Shown in pieces: positions 1-7,369 of a stretch of DNA of 42,109 nt; positions within the stretch are counted from its first letter, which is position 1; each line of letters starts with the position of its first letter. The notes beneath the pieces were generated by a model. It had not been told where the DNA came from and made no database searches. It saw only the letters and a program-made list of their open reading frames with translations. The position numbers were made by a program, and so were the translations under genes. Origin of the DNA: Gemmatimonadota bacterium. GTDB taxonomy: Bacteria > Gemmatimonadota > Gemmatimonadetes > Longimicrobiales > Gaopeijiaceae. The stretch is from the NCBI GenBank assembly GCA_007120305.1, contig SKNW01000010.1:1-42109 (forward strand), in the 5' to 3' direction.

Positions 1-648
1 CGAAACCTGCGGTTCGCCGCCGTGACCGGAACGGCGGCCAACCTCATGATGGGGGCCGGCGCCGTCTTCATCGGGATCGTGGGGCGAGCCCATTTCCCCG
101 AGGTCGGACTCCTGGGCGGCGACACCGAGAACCTCTACCCCATGCTGGCTGCGGAGACCCTCCCCCCGGTGCTCTTCGGGGTGGTGGTGGCCTCCATTTT
201 TGCCGCCATCATGTCCACGGCCGATTCCCAGCTCCTGGTGGGCGCCTCCGCCGTGGTCCGGGACGTCTACGAGAAAGGAATGCGGCGAGGCGAGTCGGTC
301 CCGGACACCACCCTGGTCCGCCTCTCCCGGGCGGTGGTGGTGCTCCTGGTGCTGGGATCCCTCGTCCTGGGGTGGGTAGCAGAGGACCTGGTCTTCTGGA
401 TGGTCCTCTTCGCCTGGGCCGGCCTCGGCGCGGCGCTGGGGCCTCCGCTGATCCTGGCGCTGTACTGGAAGGGAACCACCCGGGCGGGCGTGCTGGCGGG
501 CATCCTGACGGGCGCGGGGGTCACCGTGGTCTGGTACTACACCCCGGCCCTCAAGGCCCTGGTCTACGAACTGGTCCCGGCCTTCTTTCTGGCGCTGGGG
601 GTCACGGCGCTGGTCAGCTGGATGGGACGCCGGCGCGAGGCCGCCTGA
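1..648 (+). CDS. Sodium:solute symporter (SSS/PutP family), C-terminal part
   Basis: This is the 3' end of a membrane transporter that couples solute uptake to the sodium gradient; the substrate cannot be told. The reading frame is open from base 1, so the true start lies outside the window and the tracked ATG at 22 is probably internal. The stretch AAIMSTADSQLL (about residues 68-79 of the visible part) is the conserved SSS segment, and hydrophobic segments before and after it look like membrane helices. The last residues (GRRREAA) are a basic cytoplasmic tail. The next gene is convergent and the two stop codons are 34 bases apart, separated by a hairpin. Family assignment is firm; substrate (proline, pantothenate, sugar or other) is unknown. 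Confidence 0.88.
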   Translation, partial: RNLRFAAVTGTAANLMMGAGAVFIGIVGRAHFPEVGLLGGDTENLYPMLAAETLPPVLFGVVVASIFAAIMSTADSQLLVGASAVVRDVYEKGMRRGESVPDTTLVRLSRAVVVLLVLGSLVLGWVAEDLVFWMVLFAWAGLGAALGPPLILALYWKGTTRAGVLAGILTGAGVTVVWYYTPALKALVYELVPAFFLALGVTALVSWMGRRREAA

Positions 649-649
649 T

Positions 650-682
650 GCCGGGTCGCTCGAGGGGCCGCCGGAACCCGGC
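650..682. terminator. Symmetric hairpin between convergent stop codons
   Basis: GCCGGGT at 650-656 pairs perfectly with ACCCGGC at 676-682. The hairpin fills the gap between the symporter stop (646-648) and the stop of the minus-strand gene (683-685). There is no T-run on either side, so it may act with Rho or as a bidirectional barrier; termination is inferred from position. Confidence 0.4.
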
Positions 683-967
683 TCAGGGGAGCAGCTCCCC
701 CACCGCCACCACGGCCATCTCCGGCACCAGGTTCAGGTCGTCCTCGACCAGGTGCGCCTGCTCCGCCAGCACGATGACCATGGTCCCGGGGCGGAGCTCC
801 TCGAGGTAGCCCGGAAGATCGTCTCCCTCTTCCAGGGGGGAGTGCGTCACGACCTGTCCGCGTCGCAGTGACCGGTCGGCACAGGTGCCCACAAGCCGGA
901 TGGTGACCCAGCCCGGACGGGGAGTCCAGGCCACGTTGGCGGAGGTGCGGACACGGGTTTCGCGCAT
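683..967 (-). CDS. Hypothetical protein, 94 aa
   Basis: I do not recognise this protein. I place the start at the ATG of MRETRVRTSANVAW; the longer tracked ORF upstream (to 1300) overlaps the neighbouring gene and is Arg/Pro/Gly-rich, like translation of a shadow frame. The predicted product is soluble, with alternating hydrophobic stretches (VTIRLVGTC, TMVIVLAEQ, MAVVAVGELL) that would suit a small beta-rich domain. It has one Cys and no signal peptide or membrane helix. It lies 86 bases downstream of another unknown minus-strand gene (1054-1506), so the two may share a transcript. Function unknown; existence as a gene is likely but not certain. Confidence 0.5.
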   Translation of the reverse strand: MRETRVRTSANVAWTPRPGWVTIRLVGTCADRSLRRGQVVTHSPLEEGDDLPGYLEELRPGTMVIVLAEQAHLVEDDLNLVPEMAVVAVGELLP

Positions 968-1053
968 GCGGAGAGGCTCCAGGTACGGGGGAAGGGCCGA
1001 AAGAGCGGACCCGTCGTGGGACCGGTGGGCCAGGAAGCTGGCGGGCTTCGAAA

Positions 1054-1506
1054 TCAGTCGTCGGCGGAGGTGCGTACCTTGCCCTTCACCAGAAGGTCCA
1101 GCGCGGCACGCTGGGCGTCGGAAAGCTCCGGAGGGAGGCCCACCGGCACTGCGCGACCCCGTCCATCCGGGAGGTGGAGGACCATCTGGTCCCAGCGGGG
1201 ACGGCCCTCCAGGGGTGTGGCGCGACCGGTGGCGTCCACGACGACGCTGCGCCCCGGCCCAACCGAGGCCGCAGCCAGCTCCAACCCGAACGCGAGCCAT
1301 GCCTCCAGGGGGTCGGCCTCGCCGCGCCCGACCGCTCCCACGATCTGGACCTCGTAGCGCGCCACCATCTCCCGGTAGGCCGCTTCATCCGCCCCCCGCA
1401 GGTCGCGCAGAAGGCCTCGGTAGAACTCCCGGGGATCCCGGGCGCCGGTGGCGGCCCGTCGTTCGGCGAAGCGCCGGTCGGCCAGGGTGGAAAGATCGTC
1501 GGTCAT
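1054..1506 (-). CDS. Hypothetical protein, 150 aa
   Basis: No family recognised. The N-terminal half is charged and predicted helical (LADRRFAERRAATG, REFYRGLLRDLR), and the middle carries a hydrophobic stretch (EAWLAFGLELAAASVG) too polar for a clear membrane helix. The C-terminal half has short strands (SVVVDATGR, DQMVLHLPDG, AVPVGLPPEL) and ends in a helix. There is no Cys, His-rich site or signal peptide. Codon composition and amino-acid mix look like a real protein. The start codon ATGACC is notable because the tandem repeat just upstream (1535-1638) carries the same ATGACC on this strand in several copies. Possibly co-transcribed with the 94-aa gene downstream. Confidence 0.6.
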   Translation of the reverse strand: MTDDLSTLADRRFAERRAATGARDPREFYRGLLRDLRGADEAAYREMVARYEVQIVGAVGRGEADPLEAWLAFGLELAAASVGPGRSVVVDATGRATPLEGRPRWDQMVLHLPDGRGRAVPVGLPPELSDAQRAALDLLVKGKVRTSADD

Positions 1507-1534
1507 CCCGCACGATGGGGCCGGGAGCCGAAGG

Positions 1535-1638
1535 GGTCAATGTACAGGGTCATCGCACAGGGTCATCGCACCGGGTCATCGCACCGGGTCATCGCACCAG
1601 GTCAACGCACCGTGTCATCGCACCAGGTCAACGCGGAG
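1535..1638. repeat. 13-bp tandem repeat, about 8 copies
   Basis: Eight head-to-tail 13-bp units with consensus GGTCATCGCACCG start at 1535, 1548, 1561, 1574, 1587, 1600, 1613 and 1626. The inner copies are near-identical (1561 and 1574 are the same); the first and last are degenerate. Read on the minus strand each good unit contains GCGATGACC, resembling the start of the minus-strand gene at 1506 (CGGGATGACC). No spacer/repeat pattern of a CRISPR is present. Confidence 0.92.
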
Positions 1639-1645
1639 CGCATCG

Positions 1646-1695
1646 GCCCCGGCACCCCCGGCCCCGGCCCCGGCCCCGGCACCCCGGCCCCGGAC
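1646..1695. repeat. Low-complexity GGCCCC/CCCCGG run
   Basis: About 50 bases consist of repeated CCCCGG hexamers with two CACCCC interruptions, directly after the 13-bp repeat. It looks like a simple-sequence expansion. The rest of the gap to the next gene (1696-1826) holds a short AT-rich patch (TTATTCTTTTCT at 1699-1710) that could belong to a promoter, but no convincing -35 element is visible. Confidence 0.7.
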
Positions 1696-1826
1696 CTGTT
1701 ATTCTTTTCTGGAGATGCGGTGCTCCTGGGTGCATCCGCTGGCGAGTTCGTTTCGCCCTCGGATCCCCGGGCCCGGTTTCCCCGCCCCGCGCCCCTGACC
1801 CCCGCCCCTTCGTTCGGAGGCCCCAC

Positions 1827-2414
1827 ATGTCCGGATCGACCCCCAGCCCTTCGTCCGGTTCTTCCTTCCGCCTCCCCGATCCCCACGTCCGTCCCGGGGA
1901 GTTCCTGGAGCTGGACTGGGAAATGTTCGGCGAACTCTGCCGCGCCCTGGCCATGCGGGTGGCGCGGGACTACCGCCCCGAGGTGGTGGTGGGGGTGGCC
2001 CGGGCCGGGGTGATCCCGGCGGCCATCATTGCCTCCCTCCTCCGCATCGACTTTCACGCCATCAGCATCTCGCGTCGCATGGGGCTCCACGGCGCCGACG
2101 ACGATGCCGACGTGCTCGAGCGTCCGCAGGTCTTCTCCCAGGTGCCTCGGCATATCGAGGGGAAGCGGGTCCTCCTGGTCGACGAGATCACCACCTCGGG
2201 CGACACCCTCCGCCTGGGGATCGCCACCCTGCGGGAGGCCTACCCGGCCCAGATCCGCACCGCCACCACCTTCGTGCGCCCCCGGGCCTACCGCCCCGAC
2301 TACCACGCCCTCGAGACCGACGCCACCGTCATCTTTCCCTGGGATGTGAAGGTCTTCGACGGCGAGTCCTGGGTCATCAACCCGCGCTACCGGGAGCTTC
2401 TCGAGGAGAGCTGA
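1827..2414 (+). CDS. Phosphoribosyltransferase family protein, 195 aa
   Basis: Type I phosphoribosyltransferase fold: these enzymes join a base to PRPP or, in regulators, bind nucleotides. The PRPP-binding motif is VLLVDEITTSGDTL (about residues 113-126), with two acidic residues followed by T-T-S-G-D-T. The N-terminal strand VVVGVARAGVIPAA supplies the usual flexible-loop framework. I start at the ATG at 1827 because it is preceded by CGGAGG at 1815-1820; the much longer tracked ORF from 885 runs through repeats and antisense gene sequence and is an artefact. The protein resembles purine (xanthine/hypoxanthine-guanine) transferases, but the substrate is not settled. It stands alone and converges with rho. 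Confidence 0.82.
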   Translation: MSGSTPSPSSGSSFRLPDPHVRPGEFLELDWEMFGELCRALAMRVARDYRPEVVVGVARAGVIPAAIIASLLRIDFHAISISRRMGLHGADDDADVLERPQVFSQVPRHIEGKRVLLVDEITTSGDTLRLGIATLREAYPAQIRTATTFVRPRAYRPDYHALETDATVIFPWDVKVFDGESWVINPRYRELLEES

Positions 2415-2433
2415 CCCGGGACCACCGCGGCAC

Positions 2434-2503
2434 GGACCTCTCCGGCTGGACCCGCAGAGCGGACCTCTCCCGCCCGCAGAGCGGCCCTCCCAGGCTCGAG
2501 CCT
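2434..2503. repeat. Direct repeats and a 12-bp palindrome between convergent genes
   Basis: The segment CGCAGAGCGGMCCTC occurs twice (within 2451-2470 and 2473-2492), and GGACCTCTCC occurs at 2434 and 2461. They are followed by the perfect palindrome AGGCTCGAGCCT at 2492-2503, just before the rho stop codon. A role in termination between the convergent phosphoribosyltransferase and rho genes is possible but unproven. Confidence 0.5.
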
Positions 2504-2508
2504 CGGCC

Positions 2509-3771
2509 TCATCCCGACTGCATGGACTCCAGGAACTCTGCATTGCTCTTCGTTCGCCGGAGCCGGTCCATGAGGAACTCGATGGCCTCGGAGGGATGCA
2601 TGTCGGCCAGGAAGTTGCGCAGGAGGTAGACCCGGTTCAGCTCCCCTTCGGTGAAGAGGAGTTCCTCGCGCCGTGTGCCGGACTTGTTCACGTCGATGGC
2701 GGGGAAGATGCGCTTGTCGGCAATGTGCCGGTCCAGAACCAGTTCCATGTTCCCGGTTCCCTTGAACTCCTCGAAGATCACCTCGTCCATGCGGCTGCCG
2801 GTCTCGATGAGCGCGGAGGCGATGATCGTGAGCGACCCGCCCTCGTCGATGTTCCGCGCGGCTCCGAAGAAGCGCTTCGGCTTGTGGAGGGCATTCGCAT
2901 CCACACCGCCCGACAGGATCTTCCCCGAGTGGGGAACGGTCACGTTGTACGCCCGGGCCAGCCGGGTGATGGAGTCCAGGAGGATGATCACGTCCTTGCC
3001 GTGCTCCACCAGGCGCTTGGCCTTCTCCAGCACCATCTCGGCCACCTGCGTGTGCCGCTCGGCGGGCTCGTCGAAGGTGGAGGAGACGACGTCGGCATCC
3101 ACATGCTCCTCCATGTCCGTCACTTCCTCGGGGCGCTCGTCGATCAGCAGCACGATGAGGTAGACGTCCGGATGATTCTCGCGGATCGAGTTCGCGAGCT
3201 TCTGGAGGATGGTGGTCTTTCCGGCCTTCGGGGGCGAGACAATGAGGCCGCGCTGCCCCATGCCGATGGGGGCGATCAGGTCGATGACCCTCATGGAGAT
3301 GTCGCCCTCGGCGTTCTCGAGTCGGATGCGCGTCTCGGGGTAGCGGGGTCGGAGGTTGTCGAAGGTGGTGCGGTGCTTCGCCTTCTCCGGTTCGTCCAGG
3401 TTCACCTCCTCCACCTTCAGGAGCGCCAGGTAGCGCTCTCCCTCCTTCGGGGGGCGGACCTGCCCCTTGATGGTGTCGCCGGTCCGGAGGTCGAAACGCT
3501 TGATCTGCGAGGGGGAGACGTAGACGTCATCGGGGCCGTAGAGGTAGTTCCAGTCCGAAGAGCGGAGGAACCCGTAGCCCTCGGGGAGAACCTCCAGGAC
3601 GCCCTCGGTCCGGAGAGTCACGTCCGTATCCAGGAGCTTCTGCTCGATCCTGAAGATCAGGTCCTGCTTCCGGAGGCCGGCGAAGTTCTGGAGTTCATGC
3701 TCCGCCGCGATGGCGTGCAGTTCGGAAACGGTTTTCTTCTTGAGGGCGGCGATGTCCACGGGAGTCTCCAT
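2509..3771 (-). CDS. rho: Transcription termination factor Rho
   Basis: Rho is the hexameric RNA helicase that binds C-rich nascent RNA and dissociates RNA polymerase. The 420-aa length matches ordinary Rho. Residues 1-45 form the N-terminal helical domain ([15 protein letters not shown]). Residues 50-130 form the cold-shock-type RNA-binding domain ([27 protein letters not shown]). The ATPase follows, with Walker A PPKAGKTT near 180-187, Walker [16 protein letters not shown] near 261-275, the Q-loop [11 protein letters not shown] and the R-loop [17 protein letters not shown] place the start at METPVD because the 168 residues in frame upstream are Arg/Pro/Ser-rich and unlike Rho. No strong Shine-Dalgarno precedes it; a hairpin abuts the start codon, and the leader is rich in C and poor in G, suggesting autoregulation. 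Confidence 0.97.
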   Translation of the reverse strand: METPVDIAALKKKTVSELHAIAAEHELQNFAGLRKQDLIFRIEQKLLDTDVTLRTEGVLEVLPEGYGFLRSSDWNYLYGPDDVYVSPSQIKRFDLRTGDTIKGQVRPPKEGERYLALLKVEEVNLDEPEKAKHRTTFDNLRPRYPETRIRLENAEGDISMRVIDLIAPIGMGQRGLIVSPPKAGKTTILQKLANSIRENHPDVYLIVLLIDERPEEVTDMEEHVDADVVSSTFDEPAERHTQVAEMVLEKAKRLVEHGKDVIILLDSITRLARAYNVTVPHSGKILSGGVDANALHKPKRFFGAARNIDEGGSLTIIASALIETGSRMDEVIFEEFKGTGNMELVLDRHIADKRIFPAIDVNKSGTRREELLFTEGELNRVYLLRNFLADMHPSEAIEFLMDRLRRTKSNAEFLESMQSG

Positions 3772-3789
3772 CGTCGGGGGGAACCGACG
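3772..3789 (-). promoter_or_regulatory. Hairpin abutting the rho start codon
   Basis: On the minus strand CGTCGG-TTCCCC-CCGACG forms a perfect 6-bp stem with a 6-base loop and ends at the base before the rho ATG. It occupies the place of a ribosome binding site, so it could reduce initiation. The structure is seen directly; the regulatory role is inferred. Confidence 0.5.
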
Positions 3790-3900
3790 GGGCGGGAAGG
3801 AGGCGGTAGGCCAGGAGGGTGGCGGGGCAGGGCGGGAGGACGTGCGGGAGCCGACGCGAAGCGACGAGGCGGCGAGACAGCGATGGAGGGACCGGGGTTG
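3781..3900 (-). promoter_or_regulatory. C-rich, G-poor rho leader (rut-like)
   Basis: Counted by hand, the rho-sense strand of these 120 bases has about 66 C and 24 G, a strong C-over-G excess. Such unstructured C-rich RNA with many pyrimidine-C steps is the classic Rho loading signal, and rho in Escherichia coli is known to be controlled by Rho-dependent termination in its own leader. It lies right upstream of the rho start. The skew is visible; autoregulation is inferred. Confidence 0.5.
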
Positions 3901-4299
3901 GCCGGCCCCGGGGAACCTGCGGAAAGGTTCGGTACCCCGGAGCCCGGGGGATCGAGCCTCCGGGACTCGGCAGCGTCGGGGTCGGGACCCGCCCAATCGA
4001 GCATCCCGCGGGGAACGAGCGGTTCGGGGCGACCATGTCCGGTGACCACGGCCGGCGACCATGGTCGGCGACCAGCACCATGTTCTCGAGAGCGCGGCCA
4101 CGATAACGATCTGCCCACAGGGGGTCAAGCGCCAGCCACCCGGCCGGGCGTGTACCCCGCAGCCGGGGCCGATCGGGGGCGATCGGGGTCGCTCCGGGTC
4201 GACCGAATCGCTTGACACGGAACCCCCCCGTCGGGACATTCGCCGGGGAGCTCGACCGGCCAACGACAGGCCCATCCATCAACAGGCAGGGTCCACACC
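3901..4299. other. Intergenic region upstream of rho and the 4300 gene
   Basis: No convincing gene; the ORFs crossing it are Arg/Pro/Gly-rich shadows. It holds a 7-bp stem-loop (CCCGGAG at 3936-3942 with CTCCGGG at 3958-3964), a 13-bp tandem repeat (4028-4079), the perfect palindrome CGACCATGGTCG at 4056-4067 and a consensus-like TTGACA at 4212-4217 facing the plus-strand gene. The matching -10 (GACATT at 4235-4240) is poor, so this promoter is only tentative. Confidence 0.4.
4028..4079. repeat. 13-bp tandem repeat, 4 copies
   Basis: Four 13-bp units begin at 4028, 4041, 4054 and 4067 with consensus GGCGACCATGNCC. They diverge mainly in the last five bases. The period equals that of the repeats at 1535 and 18578, although the unit sequence differs. 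Confidence 0.75.
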
Positions 4300-4659
4300 G
4301 TGGCTCGACACAATCGGGAAGGGGAAGGGGTGGACCAGCACGGTTTCGCCTACCGGATCAGCTATCAGCCGGACTGGCTCCGTCAGGTGAAGATCAGCCG
4401 GGACCTGACCTCCGGCCGGCGCTCCACCATGACCCTCTTCCGGAATCCCCTGGAGCGCCAGGAATCGGCGCCGGGCGACCAGGTCAGGACCCGGATCACC
4501 TGCCCCGAGCAGGGGGTAGACGTCGAGGTCGCGGTTCGCTGCCACGATGGAGGCGTCTGCCGCATCGTGGTTTCCTGCGAAGTGCCCAGGTCCGGCGGCA
4601 ACGGCAACGAAGAGGTGGCCTTCGTCATCGAGAACGGACTGGCACCTCCCCTCGGATGA
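4300..4659 (+). CDS. Hypothetical protein, 119 aa
   Basis: Not recognised. The product is small, soluble and without signal peptide. Its core (FAYRISYQPDWLRQVKISRD, TMTLFRNPLE, VDVEVAVRCHDGGVCRIVVSC) reads like a beta-rich domain. Four Cys/His-type residues (CPEQ, RCHDGGVC, VSCEV) sit close together and could bind a metal, but the spacing fits no ribbon I know. The tracked start is GTG at 4300; a second GTG at 4330 follows AGGGGAAGGGG and could be the real start, giving 109 aa. It precedes the mla genes in the same direction with a 103-base gap in which I see nothing, so co-transcription is possible. Confidence 0.6.
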   Translation: MARHNREGEGVDQHGFAYRISYQPDWLRQVKISRDLTSGRRSTMTLFRNPLERQESAPGDQVRTRITCPEQGVDVEVAVRCHDGGVCRIVVSCEVPRSGGNGNEEVAFVIENGLAPPLG

Positions 4660-4762
4660 TCCTCCCCACGGAGAGCTTTCCCCCGGACGTCGCGCCCCGC
4701 CCGGCCCCCCTTTCGCCCCCTGCGCCACCCAACCCTCCCTCCGCTCCTCCGACCCCTGCCGC

Positions 4763-5545
4763 ATGACTCGCACCCTCCTGGCCCCCGTTCGAGCCCTCGG
4801 GCGCGGTACACGGGTATTCACGCTCGCCGTGGGAAGCTGGGGCAGCCTCGTCGTCGACGCCGTCCGGGCGCTCCGGTGGGTCCAGATCTGGGCCCCCCTC
4901 ACGCTCAGGCAGATGACCCGGATCGGGGTGGATTCGGTTCCCATCGCGCTGTTCATTGCGGCCTTCACCGGGATCGTGCTTGCGCTTCAGGCGTCGTACA
5001 CCTTCACCGGCGCCATCCCCCTGTACTTCGTGGGGGTGCTGGTGGGAAAGACCATGATGCTGGAGCTTGGTCCGGTGCTCACCGGCCTGGCCCTTTCCGG
5101 AAGGGTGGGGGCCAACATCTCGGCCGAGATCGGTACGATGCGGGTCACCGAGCAGATCGATGCCCTGGAGACGCTGGCCTACCCGCCCGTGGCCTACCTC
5201 GTGGTGCCTCGGGTCATTGCCGGGACCATCATGTTTCCGCTGGTGACGGCCCTGGCCATCGCCATGGGCATCGTGGCCGGGTGGATCACCGCCATCCAGC
5301 TCCTGGAGCTCTCCACCCCGGAGTTCGTGAACGGCCTCAAGCTCTTCTTCCTCCCCTTCGATGTGACCTATGCCCTTATCAAGGCCACGAGCTTCGGCTT
5401 CGTGGTCACCTCCATCGGGTGCCATTTCGGCTTCAACACCAAAGGGGGAGCCGAGGGCGTGGGACGCTCCACCACCGGGGCGGTGGTGGCCAGTTCCATG
5501 GTGATCCTGGTCCTGGACGCCTTCTGGGCCGTTCTCCTCCTGTGA
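4763..5545 (+). CDS. mlaE: MlaE-type ABC transporter permease
   Basis: Inner-membrane permease of the MCE/Mla lipid transport system, which moves phospholipids between the inner and outer membranes. At 260 aa it has the family's usual size. The conserved MlaE core LELGPVLTGLALSGRVGAN and AEIGTMRVTEQIDAL sits near residues 98-137, flanked by about five hydrophobic helices. The start ATG at 4763 is chosen over the longer frame from 4547, which overlaps the preceding gene. MlaF follows after 34 bases and MlaD overlaps MlaF, so the three form a minimal permease-ATPase-MCE set; the periplasmic carrier MlaC and the STAS protein MlaB are not next to them. Confidence 0.93.
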   Translation: MTRTLLAPVRALGRGTRVFTLAVGSWGSLVVDAVRALRWVQIWAPLTLRQMTRIGVDSVPIALFIAAFTGIVLALQASYTFTGAIPLYFVGVLVGKTMMLELGPVLTGLALSGRVGANISAEIGTMRVTEQIDALETLAYPPVAYLVVPRVIAGTIMFPLVTALAIAMGIVAGWITAIQLLELSTPEFVNGLKLFFLPFDVTYALIKATSFGFVVTSIGCHFGFNTKGGAEGVGRSTTGAVVASSMVILVLDAFWAVLLL

Positions 5546-5579
5546 GGCGGCGCTCCTGCTTCCGCCGGATTCCCCGCCC

Positions 5580-6329
5580 ATGAGCATCGAAATCGACGGG
5601 ATCCACAAGGCCTTTGGCGCCAACCAGGTCCTCCGGGGGTTCTCGGTGGAGGCCCGGGAGGGTGAGACCCTGGTGATCCTGGGGCATTCCGGCTCGGGGA
5701 AGTCGGTCACCATCAAGCACGTGGTGGGCCTGCTCCAGCCGGACGAAGGCGAGGTTCGGGTGGATGGCGAACGGGTGGGCGGCATGGACATCGAGGAACT
5801 CTTTAGCCTCCGGCGAAAAGTGGGATTCGTCTTCCAGTTCGCGGCCCTCTTCGACTCCATGTCGGTGGCCGACAACGTGGCCATGGGACTTCGGCGGATG
5901 AAGGAGGTCTCCGACGAGGAGCGGGAAGAGCGGGTGCGGGAGGCCCTCCGGGTGGTGGACCTGGTCGGCTTCGAGGACCGGGCGCCCTCGGAACTCTCCG
6001 GGGGGCAGCGAAAGCGGGCCGGGATTGCCCGGGCCATCGCCACGCGGCCAGGATACCTCCTCTATGACGAACCCACGACGGGGCTCGACCCCATCACACG
6101 GGCCGTGGTGGATCGACTCATCAATCGGATGAAGGACGAACTGGGGGTGACGGGGATCGTCATCACCCACGACATGGAGAGCGCCTTCCGCGTGGCGGAC
6201 CGGTTGGCGATGCTGTATGAAGGAAAGTGCCGGCTGGAGGGCACCCCCGACGAATTCAGGAACTCGGAGGACCCGGTGGTCCGGGCGTTCATCGAGGGCC
6301 GACCCGAACTGATGGAGGAGGCGGAATGA
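5580..6329 (+). CDS. mlaF: MlaF-type ABC transporter ATP-binding protein
   Basis: ATPase that powers the Mla lipid transporter from the cytoplasmic side. All ABC motifs are intact: Walker A GHSGSGKS near residues 35-42, Q-loop FVFQFAALFDSMSV, signature LSGGQRKRAGIARA, Walker B YLLYDEPTTGLDP and the switch His in VITHDM. The Q-loop FxFQ-ALFDS and the LSGGQRKR signature are typical of the MlaF/TtgA subfamily. The 249-aa length is normal. The stop codon overlaps the mlaD start by ATGA, implying translational coupling. Confidence 0.95.
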   Translation: MSIEIDGIHKAFGANQVLRGFSVEAREGETLVILGHSGSGKSVTIKHVVGLLQPDEGEVRVDGERVGGMDIEELFSLRRKVGFVFQFAALFDSMSVADNVAMGLRRMKEVSDEEREERVREALRVVDLVGFEDRAPSELSGGQRKRAGIARAIATRPGYLLYDEPTTGLDPITRAVVDRLINRMKDELGVTGIVITHDMESAFRVADRLAMLYEGKCRLEGTPDEFRNSEDPVVRAFIEGRPELMEEAE

Positions 6330-7315
6330 GCGAGAAGCGCGACGCCCTGGTGGGGGTGGTCATCATCGCCGCGCTGGTGGTGATCGCCGCCGGAACGCTC
6401 TGGCTCGAAGGCTCCAGCTTTTCGGGAGAGCGGACCGAGGTGGCGGCGGTCTTCCACGAGGTGGGCCAGATCAAGAGCGGGAACCCGGTCAAGCTCCGGG
6501 GCGTGCGGATCGGGCGGGTTCAGGAGGTGGAGGTGCTCGCCGACGGGAGCGGTGTTCGCGTCCACTTCCGCATCCAGGACGGGATTCGGCTTCCCGAGGA
6601 TGCGGCGGTGGTCCTGTCGCCCGAGTCCTTCTTCGGCGACTGGCAGGCCGAGATCCACCCCCGGACCCGGTTTCCCCACGCCGACTTCGCCGATCCCCGA
6701 GAGGCCGGTGAACTCCCCGGCTACGCCCTCCCGGATATTTCCCAGCTCACCGCCACCGCCGACCGGATCTCGGAGAACCTGGCCGAGCTCACCGACCGGG
6801 TGGGCATCGCCTTCTCCGACGAGACGGCCCGGAACATCGCCTCCCTCATCGGGAACGTGGAGGAGGTCACCGAGCGGCTTTCCGACCTCGTGACCCAGCA
6901 GGCGGCCTCCTTCACCGACGTGACCGACGACGTGCGCCGGGCGACCCAGGGAATCGGCGACGCGGCGCTGGAGGCGCAGGTGGCGCTGACGCGCATGAAC
7001 CAGCTCTTCGCCCAGGCCGCGACCGGAGATGCACTGGATGACCTCGTCGCGCTGGCCGCCAATCTCCGGATCTTGAGCGAGGGCCTTCAGGACACGAACG
7101 TTACCGTCCAGTCCATGGCGTCCAGGGTGGACTCGGCCTTCACCGCCCTGGACCGGGTCGTGGAGCGCGCGGAGTCCGGAGAGGGTTCCCTCGGGCGCCT
7201 CCTGGCCGATCCCACGATGGCGGCCGGAATGGAAGGGACCCTGGCCGAACTCCAGGTGCTACTCCAGGACATCCGGGAGAATCCCCGCCGCTACCTGCGC
7301 CTCTCCATCTTCTGA
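6326..7315 (+). CDS. mlaD: MlaD-type MCE domain protein
   Basis: Substrate-binding MCE subunit, anchored in the inner membrane with its domain in the periplasm, where family members form hexameric rings. One N-terminal membrane helix (ALVGVVIIAALVVIAAGTLWL, roughly residues 6-26) is followed by the MCE domain with its start pattern VFHEVGQIKSGNPVKLRGVRIGRV (shortened here to the key GxPVxLRGVxIGxV pattern). The remainder, from about residue 140, is a long helical tail (LAELTDRVGIAF, LADPTMAAGMEGTLAELQ) typical of longer MCE proteins and unlike the short E. coli MlaD. The ATG overlaps the mlaF stop. At 329 aa it may oligomerise through the helical tail. Confidence 0.9.
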   Translation: MSEKRDALVGVVIIAALVVIAAGTLWLEGSSFSGERTEVAAVFHEVGQIKSGNPVKLRGVRIGRVQEVEVLADGSGVRVHFRIQDGIRLPEDAAVVLSPESFFGDWQAEIHPRTRFPHADFADPREAGELPGYALPDISQLTATADRISENLAELTDRVGIAFSDETARNIASLIGNVEEVTERLSDLVTQQAASFTDVTDDVRRATQGIGDAALEAQVALTRMNQLFAQAATGDALDDLVALAANLRILSEGLQDTNVTVQSMASRVDSAFTALDRVVERAESGEGSLGRLLADPTMAAGMEGTLAELQVLLQDIRENPRRYLRLSIF

Positions 7316-7369
7316 CCGGGCGCCCGTGTTCCCTCTTCTCCCCCTCCCCACCCTGCAGGAGCGCCACCC

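Noticed and set aside
1074-1080. TACCTT as a promoter -10
   Set aside because: It lies inside the minus-strand gene with no -35 at proper distance; likely chance.
1535-1638. CRISPR array
   Set aside because: Units are 13 bp and adjoin each other with no spacers, and no cas gene is in the window.
885-1826. N-terminal extension of the phosphoribosyltransferase
   Set aside because: It would cover antisense gene sequence, the 13-bp repeats and CCCCGG runs; ATG 1827 has a ribosome binding site.
4056-4067. CGACCATGGTCG palindrome as an operator
   Set aside because: It arises from two neighbouring units of the 13-bp repeat, and no regulator gene or second copy supports it.
3772-4275. 168-residue N-terminal extension of Rho (ORF to 4275)
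   Set aside because: The extension is Arg/Pro/Ser-rich with no domain, runs through a hairpin and a tandem repeat, and [13 protein letters not shown] is already a normal Rho start.
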